Below are positions 1-11,778 of a stretch of 64,000 nt of DNA, piece by piece. This DNA comes from Smallanthus sonchifolius (Eukaryota > Streptophyta > Magnoliopsida > Asterales > Asteraceae). The position numbers and the translations under genes are program-made. The stretch spans positions 102,485,001 to 102,549,000 of the forward strand of contig CM042018.1 of NCBI GenBank assembly GCA_023525975.1, given 5' to 3'. Numbering within the stretch: the first letter of the stretch is position 1; every line of letters starts with the position of its first letter. A model generated the notes under the pieces. It saw only the letters and a program-made list of their open reading frames with translations, was not told where the DNA came from and did no database searches.

Positions 1-376
1 GATTCCAAGTAGTTTAGAATTGACCTTTGACTTTTAGTGTTATTGGATTAAATAGCCTTAATGATATATTTATTACTAAGAGAGAAAGAGAACAGGGGAA
101 ACAAAAAAAAACAAAAGAAACTTTTTCCTCCTTGTATATAAAAAGTGCCCAAAAGCAATCACGATTCACGGGCCAAAAAAACAAAGATAAGGATTATTGA
201 TAAATGAACTTAAATACTTGAAGACAGTCTAAAGCTCAATCTTCACATATTCTAGAGGTTATTGTTTAACTCATCATCAGTTACAATGATATAATTTGGA
301 ACATGTGTATGTGCATCTTTTGCAATCTATATACCCTAGAAACACACACATGCTAAGAAGAAGAAGAATGTATTAC

Positions 377-3031
377 GTGGGGAACCAATCCAACTGAAGC
401 CTGTGATATAGAATTGCTGTATGCCCATCCACCTCCTCAACCAAGCTACCATCCTGAAAACTACAATCCCACCTGCACATGTGATCAATGCAATATAGCA
501 TGTTAAAGAATCATGAGACCAGCAATAAGACATTAAAAAGGAAAAGAAAATAGAACCAAACATACAGAATTACGAGTATTGCAGCACAAAATGAATGCTT
601 ACTCAGATCGTGTTCCATCCATGCTCATTACAAGTTCAAATATTTCTTCACAACTAGCTTCCACAACACCGGCAGCCTTCATAGCCCTACTACAGCTCTT
701 TGGCTGCAATGAGGAACAAAAACATGTAAGTATCTATGTTGATAATTGTGTAAATACTAGATTATGCCACAAGTGGTGGGATAGACAAGAAAATAACACA
801 TACAAGGAAGTCAACTTCAAGAAGCTCTTCGAAGATACGAAGTCCTGCATCAAATTTTACATAATAAAAATAATTAATGATTTAGATTTCCCATTATAGC
901 CAATCCTTAAGTTCCTAATTTCTTCAAAGATGGAATAAAGCACCATTTTGGCATTGAAGAAGCCGCCAATGTTTCCTTGAAAATGCTTGATTGTTGGTAT
1001 TCTGGCTTGCCAATGTTGAACTTTCTTGGGTCCAATCCAATATAGATTCAGGAGGGCCTACCAATAATATTAAATAGACTAATAAAGGTGGCAAAAACAG
1101 GAAAAAATATAACCAGCATACAGCTAACAGATGAAAATAACCAATCACCATTCCCAAAGGTTGTTCTTCGCATCAAACTTGGCCGTGAATCTTCTTCATC
1201 TTCAGCTGCACTGTACCTACAAATCAAGAAGTGATTACATAATATAAATAGAACAGCAACAATATGAAAAAAGTAACAATAATTAATAAAACGCAAGCTA
1301 CATATGAATTTTACTTACTGGCTTTCTTGATCTGATGAGGAAGCATTCCTTCCACTATCCATCCCAGACTTGTATTCAAAATAATGGTATTTATTCCCAT
1401 TGGCAGCTAATGACTCCTGATGCTGCCAATTGTTGAGCAGTTAGATTCACAAGAACATACGTAAAGATTACAGATATTTGACAAAGATAAGCAAAGATCT
1501 TGTGCAACTAATAATATAATAAAAAAGATATACCTGATCAATAACAGACTCAATTTTTTCTTTCCAGATAAGTGCCTCCTGGATGTTAAAAGCTGCCATC
1601 TAAAATAGCAAGGAAACTTTTTACATAACTCTGAACAAAAGAAAACTTGAGTTGCATTCTTTAAAACTCTAAACCAACAGAATACCAAACAACATATGTC
1701 ATTCTTCAAGAGAAGATAAAAACTAGAACATGTTGAGTGACAAAATATCAAGTATTCAGAAATCAGAACTGATAAAAGTAAAACAGAATTGCAAGAAGAT
1801 AAAAATAACACTTATGCTATATCATCTATCCGACACATATTAACAGTAACATGAGTAACAACAAAGTACACCCTTTCACAGTTTCACTTGGTTAAAAAAG
1901 AAAGTAAGATCATGTACCGTAATCCGATGGTATTTCTCCTTCTTGTTGTAAATCGATAAAACATACACCATCTGTTACAAAAAGAATATGTGAAGTAGCA
2001 TCAACGCAATATGCCAACATCAGAAAGAAAACTTTTCATGTTCCATAAATTAATAATTGTGCAAAAACATGGATTGTAATCTCACTATGCTAGGAATATA
2101 AACAAACTTCAGAAGCGAAAATATACAAACAATATCCTGTGGATTTAAAGAGAAGGCAACCGCGACGCATACATATGTGTGTTTGTTTATGTATGTATGA
2201 CCTTGATGACAAAGATAATCTGATAATGCACGTGTGACTGTGACTGAAAATCCACATATTTTGGAAAGACAAAAGTATATTACTTCAAAAATTATGATCC
2301 ACAAGGCTTAAATTGTTATCAAAACTCTACATACTGAAATAAACTACAAGGAAACCAAAAAAAACCTGTATGTAAGTTCTGATCATACGAAATATACTTC
2401 TGGGTTTTCAGAATCCCGAATATGTAGATTTTAAGTTGCAATTTGCAAAAACCAATAGTTGTGACAAAATGAAACTAAAAAGGCATATGGTAATTATTAA
2501 TTAATGGATCAGCCAAAACCAACTTCACAAATATTAGTAGTTGACTTCATATTGTTAGTTTGTTTTTAAAGTCACATATGAACCAGACACAAAATAGGTG
2601 CATTATTAGGGATTTAGATAAGCAACAAAATAGAGACTCACATGTCCATGTTGAGTTTTCAAACCTCGGTCCTCCACTCTACAGTTGCCATCAATAACCA
2701 GAGTTTTGATAGGAACCTAATGCAAAACAAATCATACATAAATACAGATTCAAAAAACCAAAAACTAAACTAAAATCCATAGTATTTGTTTTTGCACTGG
2801 TGCTTTAAACTAAAAATCAATGTTGTTATCTAATTATAGAGGCAATCACTAATTAATGCAAAATTGAAGTTAATGATTAACAATTACCACATTATCCTGA
2901 GGCTTCCTCTTGTAATAAGCAAGCAATCTCGACTCTAGAACAAAATATCTCATATGCATGAAAGATCTCCCAATCTTCCTCCTCCCATACCGCACCATCC
3001 ATCCATCATACACTACTTTCGAATTTGACAT
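377..3031 (-). CDS. EDR2: EDR2-like PH-START domain protein, 5' part (10 exons, runs off the left edge)
   Basis: Exons on the minus strand, in coding order: 2888-3031, 2642-2716, 1918-1971, 1534-1599, 1319-1422, 1149-1216, 944-1057, 804-844, 603-703, 377-472. Every junction has GT-AG borders and all phases join without a stop, giving about 287 residues. The start at 3031 gives an N-terminus MSNSKVVYDGWMVRYGRRK; an in-frame ATG at 3064 is a less likely alternative. Residues about 5-110 read as a PH domain (RYFVLESRLLAYYKRKPQD, then DGNCRVEDRGLKT). A serine/acidic linker follows (SAAEDEEDSRPSLMRRTTFG), and the START domain begins near residue 175 (FSRKHWRLLQCQNG, CSRAMKAAGVVEASCEEIFE, VEEVDGHTAILYHR). 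This order matches Arabidopsis EDR2, a lipid-binding negative regulator of salicylate-dependent defence and cell death; the close match is from memory of the family. The rest of START and the C-terminal DUF1336 are absent: either beyond the window or lost. EDR2 paralogues cannot be excluded. Confidence 0.9.
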
Positions 3032-3480
3032 CTCAATATCCTCTTCGGTTCTTCCGATCCTCAAGAAATCAACAACTAACCACTCATTACCCTAAAACCC
3101 TAACTCAATCAATCAAAAACCAAAACCTAAACCCTAAACTTCAAAAATTCAAATACAGTCCGTCAATCCTTGACAAATTCACTTCACGAAATCGAATCCA
3201 CGACAGCGATCTGGCGAATCTAAACTTCACCGATTCGGTTGCCGAAATTGAGCATGAAACAACAATTCAACCAGACCTGAAGTATGTATATACTCGTTAC
3301 AGCAGGTTACATAAGGACGAACTGTATGGGTGTGAGTTGTAATGAAGAAGATGAACTTACGATCTGTGAGTTTCTGTTGAGAGTTGAGGATGTCGGCCGG
3401 CGAGTAGTTATGATGCCGGTGGTATTGTAGAGAGAGAATCGGAGGACAGTGGGATCATCCACGGCGGGCGAATTCTGACT
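3032..3480 (-). promoter_or_regulatory. 5' UTR and proximal promoter of the EDR2-like gene, with telo-box motifs
   Basis: Directly upstream of the EDR2-like start codon. Around 3090-3140 there are several AAACCCTAA-type blocks (telo-boxes), common in leaders and promoters of broadly expressed plant genes. The sequence ACTTACGATCTGTGAG near 3353-3368 could hold a splice site of a leader intron, but I cannot fix a transcription start. AT-rich DNA begins after about 3480. Confidence 0.5.
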
Positions 3481-5047
3481 AGATTGGAAATTTTAATTAC
3501 TAAAATTTGAAAGATTTGGGGTGGGAGGAAGTAGGCCAACTGGATTATAATTGATTTAGAGTTGGTGGTTAAGTTATTATTATTTCATACAAATTTAGGG
3601 TAAACAATCATTGAGGAGGGTTAACTAAAAACAAAAATATGAAAAGAAGAAATATAATAACTTCTATCCCTACGTGTCTAAATTGACTAAATAAATTAAT
3701 TTTTTTTAATCACGGAGCGAGCATATAACTACGTAGGGGATCTGTTATAGATATACCAGATAATGTCATTAAAATATTAGAAGCATTGACCTGTATTGTA
3801 GGTGAAAAAACGGTAATAAGGTTTGTATTTTATATGCCAGTGGTATACGCGTCACATCAGACGCTTTGTGTTAGTCAGATAAATGTAATACGGCCCGTAT
3901 TGTAGGCGAAGAAAGGTAATGCGCCTCGTATTGGTGTTAGTTTACCAATAAGGTAGGGGTGATGTACTGATAAGACTGCCTTTATGCACCACGTGTTTAT
4001 AATAAAGCAACATATGTATATAACAATACACAGTTATGTACATAATATCTTGTAGTTGTATGTATATGTATATAACGATTGGATGAACGAGATTCAAATG
4101 AATGTTGACATACCGTGTGTAATTATATATACAATATTATGTACATAACCATGTATTGTTATATACAAAGAATTGAGTTCCCAATTTTATATTATGATTT
4201 TTTTAAGAAAAAGTTACTTGGGTTTAAAACATTTAGTGAAACTAAATAAAAATAATCGATAATTGTGGCTTTTTTCCTTTGTTACTCTTATAGTCATAAT
4301 TAACGCCAAATTATTTACGAAATTAACAACGAATCATCGATTTACTAACCAGATTTATTTAGACACTTCTCACGATATTTCTGTGCCTCACACACACATA
4401 TATATATAATTACGTTTTAGTCCCTATGATTTGACCAAAATAACACTTTTAATTCAATAGTTTTAGTTTGGCTTTTTCAGTCACTGTGATTCATTTTCGT
4501 TTAAATTAAACTTAGACCTCTAATGCAATCCATTAGTTCTCTTAAATGCAAAGGTAAAAATGTAAATCTCGTTCATCCAATCGATGCTCCAAACCATAGA
4601 ACTACAATTAGCAAATAGGATTTGTGGCCAACTGCACCAGAAACACCACAAACGTAATTGACAAATCAGATTTGTGGCAAGTAAGATTTGTATTAGTAAT
4701 AGATCACTACATGTACATTTATACCGCCATGTTCAAGTTGCCAGAAATAAGACGATACGCCGGTCGCAACATGCGAGGACGTTTCCTAGTTGATACTATA
4801 ATACAAATATATCATTATACCTATTAATCTTGAAATTTAAAAGCGTCACACTATATGTCTATATCAACATGAGTGTAGCCGTGATATTTATAATCTCGAT
4901 GCAACTTATAAATATCGATACGAAATATATTTTTAAAAATTAAACACTTGTTAGAATTTATTGGTTAATTGAACCTAAATTAATTTTTTTTACTAATAAT
5001 ATTATAATTTTGATTTTTTAGTCGGTGACCAATCATTGACCACCAAC
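3481..5047. other. AT-rich intergenic DNA without a supported gene
   Basis: No credible ORF. Two diverged copies of a CGTATTGTAGGYGAA-like segment lie near 3793-3828 and 3895-3931, about 100 bp apart. A pair of inverted repeats (4017-4165) and a second inverted pair (4076-4094 with 4565-4583) are described separately. The stretch around 4410-4480 has the 'agtccctatgatttgacc' flavour of old plant repeat debris. Confidence 0.6.
4017..4165. repeat. 32-bp near-perfect inverted repeat with an 85-bp loop
   Basis: The arm at 4017-4048 is the reverse complement of 4134-4165 with two mismatches by eye. Both arms are AT-rich and contain TTATGTACATAA, itself a palindrome. The size would fit a MITE remnant or a hairpin locus; I see no clear target-site duplication. 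Confidence 0.75.
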
Positions 5048-5819
5048 TCAAGTGTGACATTCGACAATTTTCAGGTTATTTATCGTTTAACCTTAGAACG
5101 CGCTTAAAGTTTAATTATGTGAGTCTTATACTTAATTTCAGTTAATTAGGTCATTATAAAGTCTAGCAAAGCCCTTCGTATGCGTAGGTTTGCATTTCGT
5201 GAAATTTCATAAATTTCGGTACCGCGTATCGGTAAAATGTTCGTATTTAGCGTTGGTGACGACCCGGTTAACCTTAAAAATATCGGTTTTGATGAAAATT
5301 AGATAAACTGGTTTATATTAGTGGATTATATGTGAAAATTATGTGCTACTTGTTAAATATCGCTTTCGGTGATTTTCGTTGCGTTTTACCCGGTACAATC
5401 GCGTACCCGATGAGTTAAAATGGACTGTTAGCAAAAATTATTATTTTTACTAATTATAATAGCAAATAATTAGTGGGTACTTTATATATTTTTTTGATGA
5501 AAAAAACCATGTTTAAAGTGATAAAAATTTATAAAAGTGTTGTAGTTTTTATAAAATGTCACCTACACTTGTGTGGTGTAGTTTTTATAAAACAAATGAG
5601 GTTCTAGAAGACCTCTATCTCCAAAAATCAGCCATAAGGTGGGTCCCACACCCCACCATCATGAGCTAAACACCATGATTAGAGTTACTTACACACTTTG
5701 TACAAAACTACACTCCACAAATTTGATCATTCAACTTGCATGGATTTTTAATGGAAGATGTCAAATCTTCTCCCTCTCCTCTCTCTCTCTCTTTGGGCCG
5801 AAATCCATCCCCCACCCCC

Positions 5820-5827
5820 TATAAATA
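5820..5827 (+). promoter_or_regulatory. TATA box of the solo LTR
   Basis: TATAAATA after a C-rich run and before a CT-rich stretch with TCTCTC motifs, the usual look of a plant RNA polymerase II core promoter at the U3/R boundary of an LTR. Confidence 0.6.
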
Positions 5828-7389
5828 CCCCCTTCAATCTTCATTTGCATCTCCACACCATTTCTATCGTCTTCTCTCTAAGTATTTTCAAGCATTATTT
5901 AGTTTTTGGTGTTCTTGGAGCATTTTCTTGAATATTCAAGAGTTATGGAGCCAAATACTCAAGAAAACCATCCATCATCTTGCATTTATCTAGTATTCTC
6001 CTTGATTTAGTTAAGTGGTATGAATCTCCATCTCTTTCTTTACTTTTCTTAAAGAAAGCTTTGATTTTTGCAAGTATTGTTCACCTTTAATAAAATGATT
6101 TTTATTAACTATTAAAATCAGCAAATAATGGGTCTTTATTGAATATTTTCATGGATTTATTTGTATGTATGGATGTCGTGTATATGCATGTATGTTTATA
6201 TGTTCATATCTTGCAAAAAATGCAATCAAATATTTTGTTATGGTTTGTTTCAAACAGAAAATAATGGTATATTATTGCATAAAAACATGTTAGTTTATGC
6301 ATGGATCATTGAATTGATGATTTAGGTGTTTATTGCTAAAGATTGTTGTCCAAAAGCATGATTTAAACTAGGGTTTTGACATGAATTATTTAGATTGTGT
6401 AAAATCTGGAAATATGTTGATAAAAATGATGTTTTATAGTAATAATGACCAGCTCTAAAAGTGTTATTTAGGTTGTGATGATTTGCTAATTGTATGACAT
6501 GTTTATGTTGCTTAAAAGACGCTAAAAGGTAGATTTTTGTATGACATAGATAGATTTGTAAATCTGGAATCATGGCTGTAATATGATGATATTTTATGTC
6601 TAAAATATAGATTTTTAGTAATATGTATGATCCTTGGTGTTTGGATGCGTTCCGTTAGGTTTTACGCTAAACTAGTCGATTAAAACGGTAGTTTTTGACA
6701 TGAAAAATGACTATTTGTTAAATCTGATTTTGAGTAGTAAGTTTGAGTATATTTTATGATTAAAATACAGCTCTTAAGGTATATAATGAGTTCATGTTAT
6801 GAAATATGCGTTTGTACTTGTCGATTGACGTTTCGGTTGTCACGTATGTGCTAGAAATTGCCATGTTTAGGTACTTTATGTCAAAATAATGAAAGATTGT
6901 TTTGTTTGATGAAATATAATTTATTAAGTATATTTTGATGATATATGAACTCATGCGTTAGAAATTTGGAAGTTAGTTCCTTATAAGTTAATCGTTTTTG
7001 CTTGAAAAGTGCTTATGTGCAAATATTGTGATTTTAGTGTTTTCACACATGATTTAGAACTTACAAGCATATGTATGAGTGTATATATGTGTTACTAGTT
7101 TATATTCACATGTTGGTTGTTGATAAGTAATAACACTTGAAGTCTCCGTATGTGTATGATCCATCGTTTTTCGTTAAAAACACAACCGCGTGTCGAAGTC
7201 ACCAACGGGTCGCTTAAATAAATATTTTCTTAAAAATATTATAAGTCTAAGTAGGTTGGGTGAATAACTTGCTTGTAAGACATGAGGTTCAATTAGTAAT
7301 CTATCCCTCGTGTTTAGGGCACCGTTTGAATTAACCTGTGTTCGTGGGCGTATTTTGCTAGCACTCGTTTTTCGTCGTTCATTATCAAT

Positions 7390-7875
7390 GTGAGTTTTTC
7401 ACGGCCCCCTTTTAAACTATTTTGTTGTTTTATAAACTATGGGGGAAGAACATGCTTTTCTTCATTTATCATGATACTGGACTTACGTTGATGATCTCGA
7501 GTAAGGGCTTTCGTTATGTGTTCATGTATGTCGTTTATGAATAGCCCCGCCGTTATAATCATTAGCCTCGTGTAGGCCGCAAGGTGTGTTGATAGATTTA
7601 TTAGGGACTGACTGCCCACTCTCTTGATCAGTAGCGCTGATCGGTCGTTCGTACGAGAGAATATATTTTGAAAGGATTCGTAGGGACATATTGTATTTGT
7701 GTCTCGGTTTGATTATAAGCTCTAGGTACTGTCATCTTGTTGTATTCCTTGCAAGCTTATGACATATCACATGTTTGTCCAAGTTACTTGATAGTTCGTT
7801 AAATTCGTTTATGTTATCGTTAAACCCGTGAAACTCGCTCAACTTTATGTTGATGTTTTTAAACATGTTTTTCAG
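7390..7875 (+). other. Intron-like module in the 5053-8172 LTR
   Basis: Donor GTGAGT at 7390, then CACGGCCCCCTTTT and TATGGGGGAAGAACA, and at the far end ACATGTTTTTCAG followed by GT (acceptor AG at 7874-7875). The same order of landmarks recurs in four other LTR families in this window. That it is spliced is inference. Confidence 0.45.
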
Positions 7876-8221
7876 GTACTTAGATGCTCTCGTGCGGTTA
7901 TGAAAACGGACTTTTGGGCAAACACTTGCATCGGAATTATGTTGGGACATTTTAAACTTTATTTTGGATCCTCATTTGTTGGATCATGAAAACTCTCGTT
8001 TTAAATTTTAATGTCTTTCAATTTGGATAATTGTAAGACTTATCTTTATTTTGTTAAACCTTTCCAATGTTTTAAATAAATGTGTTTGCTTATTATCATT
8101 GGGCTCCAACTTATGTGACCACCATGCTTACATCTCGTTTCCGCTGCGAATCGTCGTTTTCGGGGTGTGACATCAAGCCTCATCTAATATTTAATAATGT
8201 TGATTTTCAACTTGCAAATTA

Positions 8222-8315
8222 GAAGTAGGTTTGGTTGTAGTGGTAAGTAGTTGTATCTTTGATGTTGGTGTCATGGGTTCGAGTCCCATTGACGCCATTG
8301 TTGGTTTCTTTTTTT
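8222..8315 (+). mobile_element. tRNA-derived SINE-like sequence
   Basis: TTGTAGTGGTAAGTAG resembles a pol III A box and GGTTCGAGTCC at 8276-8286 is a good B box, about 35 bp apart. A T-run follows near 8310. I could not find flanking duplications, so a truncated copy or a tRNA pseudogene are alternatives. Confidence 0.5.
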
Positions 8316-8324
8316 TTACTTTTT

Positions 8325-8890
8325 TTATGTTATACTCTTTTCAATTTTATATCGAACCGTCACAAGTTCGTAGGTTTCTTTATGTCCTTAGTCACATCAA
8401 ATAACTTATTTTTTTTCAAATAGCTTCTTTGTTCTTGAGCGATTTTGTCGTTTTAATATTACGTCCTGTTTATGCTATACTCTTTTCTATTTATACTAAA
8501 CCGCCGCAACTTTGTATGTTTCTTTTATATGCTTTACCAAGTCAAATAACTTTTTTTAACCTTTTTTTGTTTACGCTATACTCTTTCTATTTATATCGAA
8601 CCGCCGCAAGTTCATACGTTTTTTTATGTGATTAACCAAGTCAAATAATTTTCTTTTAGTTTTCTTTCCGAATAGTTTTTTTTTTCTTGAGCGGTTTTGT
8701 CGTTTCAATGTTACGTCATGTTTACGCTATACTCTTTTCTATTTATACCGAACCTCCGCAACTTCGTAGGTTTCTTTTATGTACTTAACCACGTCTATGT
8801 TACCGCCATCGCGCGGCCTTAGTTATGTTACCGCCATCACGCGTAACTAGGTTCGTCGACGCGCCGCATCGCGCGGCCTTAGTTATGTGC
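8325..8890. repeat. Diverged tandem repeat (core about 80 bp) ending in CGCGCGGCC repeats
   Basis: Four copies of a core 'gctatactctttt-ctatttata-cgaaccgccgcaa' begin near 8325, 8468, 8570 and 8721, each followed by a variant of 'aaccaagtcaaataa'. Two copies also share the upstream block CTTGAGCGRTTTTGTCGTTT (near 8434 and 8685). After them, CATCGCGCGGCCTTAGTTAT occurs twice (8807 and 8867, 60 bp apart). GC-rich hairpins of this kind are seen at Helitron 3' ends, but no clean CTRR terminus is visible. Confidence 0.6.
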
Positions 8891-10555
8891 TTATGTCACA
8901 CCCCGCCTCAGGCACCCCTTGGACGTATACGACAAACGATTGGTACCTGCTTTGATTTCAGAGTTTTTATAAAACACAGCGGAAGTCTTTTTGTATTTTG
9001 TAAATATCAAAACTTAGTTGGAAAACAAAAGTCTTGTATTTACTTTCATAAACATAGGGGATGATTACAAAACTGAGTTTGAAATCAAATACATAAATAG
9101 TTATCGAAAAAAGTACTATCCATGGTTGATCAGTCCCCCAGTCCTATCTCCATTTTCTTTATTTAGGATTTCCTATACACGAGACCTGAGAATCCAACAT
9201 GTAAGTCATCCTTTTTCACAGGGTCAGATCTTATGTCTGTCCTCTCTCTTTCTCATATCATGTGTGACATCTAGAATTTTTTATTTATTTATTCTAATTT
9301 TCGGGACGAAAATTCTTTCAACTAGGGGATGATGTGACATCCGGCTAATTAAAGTTAACCCCGTTAACCAAATCTGTTAAGTCTTAACCTAATTAACTCA
9401 ACATCAAACCCCAGAGACTAATTCTGCCATTTTCTAAACCCTAATACACCTAAAACTGCAGGGACTTGTTCTGCCAAGTCCTAAAACTTGATCTATTGAC
9501 TTGCAAAGTCAAAATCAAGAGCAATTGGGTTCTGTTTGACTTTAGAAAGTCAACCCGGATGTTCTTAGTCCAAATTCAAATCCCATAACCGATTATGTTC
9601 GAAGTTGTAACTGAAAAACATGTTTAACGACATTAAGAATCATCATTAAGACTTTAAACCTCGTTATTACAGCAAATTAAACCCAATTGTGGGTAATTAA
9701 ACCATAACCGTCGACCATTATCACGTATCCGTCAAATTCGAGCAATTCGATCATTGTTTTCGCAAGCAAACACCCTGCACACTTCAAACGACCCTCAATG
9801 GAGTTTCTTCACAACTTAATTCCTCCGGAGAAGCAGTCAAGATCACCGGAGACCAAGTAACCCGAAGCCGTATACCGATTTAGTCGGGAACCATCAATTC
9901 GACATGCTTTCTGGTAATCAAACATACCCTTAGTTTCGTTTTCATACATAGATCATAAGCCCTATGATATTTAGGGCTTAAATTATCGAATTCATCACGA
10001 ACATATTCTAGGGTTCATGTACATTCGGGTTTAATCGAAATCTACCCTAGACTCGATCCAAATTCAATTAATTCATATGGTTAGCTTCGCAATTACCTAC
10101 CCTTTGAAAGCCCTATGATAATTTGATCTTATAACATCGAATTTACCTCGATCCAGAATCTAGGGTTTGTTCTTAAAACGATTTAGGAATTTCGATCCTA
10201 ACAACTTTATAAATCTAATTAACCTATATGGGTAGTTTTGCAACACTCTAATTAGTAAAAGCCCTATGATTCCAATCACTTTTATCATAAAATCTAACCA
10301 ATTCGAATCTGTGTTCATAAACTAGGGTTTTGGGATTTCGAACGAGTAATTAACCGATCTAAACTTGATAACTTTACAATTAAACTCGTCCTCAGGTTCG
10401 TAATAGACCAATTAACAAAACCCCTATGATTTGTTGGCTAATCGCGATCGAATTGGAAGGGTTTGGGATTGGATTTGCATTCGGTTCATATGGGAGGAGG
10501 AACACAGGGGCTTATATGTTAAAAACATTTGGGTCCGGGTTTGTGTGCGATACCC

Positions 10556-10614
10556 TAGCGGGAGGAGTTGGTTATCACACATGACTCACACGCACGAGAC
10601 CCGGGTTCGAGTCC
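10556..10614 (+). other. tRNA-like A/B-box block inside the 9333-12061 LTR
   Basis: An A-box-like TAGCGGGAGGAGTTGGTTA starts at 10556 and the B box GGTTCGAGTCC lies at 10604-10614, with a CA-rich stretch between. Comparable blocks sit in three other LTR families here, always in the element's sense direction. It does not fold into a convincing tRNA by eye. Confidence 0.5.
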
Positions 10615-11307
10615 GATCTCCTGCATTTTTATTTTTGGGGACTTTTTCACTAGTTTCCATTTATACAATTAATCCCTATATTTTTTTAATAATATATAAA
10701 TATGTTTTGGACCCGGAAAGCACCCGTAGGCTCGGGATTGGATTTATATCTCTTTTAGAGGGTTAATAATAATTATATGGAAATAGTTATTTTATTTACA
10801 CCTAAAACTATTATATTATAACTCGTTAATTATTATTTCCCACATTTAAAAATAATATAATTATTTATATTACTACTCACACTTATATTTCCGAGTAAAA
10901 ATAATATATTTATTATTTTTGTCACGTAATTAATTATTGTGTTAATTCTCCAAACCTAAAAAAAATAATATAATACATTATATTATTTTCCTAAACCATT
11001 ATTTAATGGTGCAAACACACGAATATATATAATTAAATATTATTTGTAATTAGAAAACTCTCGATTCGAAACGCGTCTATCTTAATTATTATATTAAGGA
11101 AATCTCTTATTCCCGTGGACAAGTTCGTCTACTCGTTAATCTTTAGTGCGTCTTAGGACGTTCAAACTTCCGTGTCACCATCACAAAACTCCATGTATCC
11201 CTAACTATATGCTTATAATTCTAGGGCATACGTAAACCGTTCACAGGCAAACACTTGTGGTCCCAATTGCATACTTGTGTGGTGTTATCTACTCGTACGC
11301 AACTCAG

Positions 11308-11778
11308 GTGAGTTTCACGGCCCCTTTTACCGTTTTAAATTGGGGGGAGAAAACATAACACAAACTATTTTTTATTATTGTTATTCATATGTTATCACTG
11401 TTAAGACTAAGCGTAACACACTATAATGAAAGTCCTCACACACATCGAACCGTTAATATGGACTTAGCGAGGTAATGTTTAGTAGTACTACTGGGTTTGA
11501 CAAACCCCACCCGCGTTAGTCGCGCTAACTCGATTGGAGGTCGAACGAGTGTAATATTGGCCTAAACACATTGCCAGGGTTGATAGACCTGGCGGGAGGC
11601 ATTCAAACACAAACAGTCAGCTTCGGTTGCGAGCGCTTTAGTAAGACATGAACATATGTTATCTACCTATAGATATACATATTGAATGTACATAATATGC
11701 AAACGCTTTTATTACAAACATTGAAACATGTGAACTCACCAACCTAGTGTTGACCCGTTTTCTTACATGTTTTCTCAG
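11308..11778 (+). other. Intron-like module in the 9333-12061 LTR
   Basis: CAG|GTGAGTTTCACGGCCCC at 11305 on, then TTGGGGGGAG, then CTCACCAAC, GTTGAC and ACATGTTTTCTCAG with the acceptor AG at 11777-11778. Both borders fit plant splice consensus well; splicing itself is inferred. Confidence 0.5.

Larger units (their letters stand above)
5053..8172 (+). mobile_element. Solo LTR, Tekay-like Gypsy family (TSD TCAAG)
   Basis: Begins TGTGACATTCG and ends CGGGGTGTGACA, with a perfect 5-bp duplication TCAAG at 5048-5052 and 8173-8177. There is no primer binding site after it and no polypurine tract before it, so it is a solo LTR left by LTR-LTR recombination. Length 3120 bp. A TATA box (TATAAATA, 5820-5827) lies about 770 bp inside, followed by a CT-rich transcribed-looking stretch. 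The downstream half carries an intron-like module, listed separately. Small ORFs inside (for example 5639-5993) look non-coding. Confidence 0.9.

Noticed and set aside
579..899. 106-codon plus-strand ORF near the left end
   Set aside because: It is the complement of two exons and an intron of the EDR2-like gene on the minus strand.
5639..5993. Overlapping ORFs of 61 and 85 codons after a TATA box
   Set aside because: They lie in the CT-rich transcribed leader of a solo LTR and have no recognisable domain.
8276..8286. B-box words (here and at 10604, 13675, 14989, 17583, 22972, 30912, 63741) considered as tRNA genes
   Set aside because: None gives a convincing acceptor stem and anticodon arm with its A-box partner; they fit SINE or LTR-embedded tRNA-like blocks.
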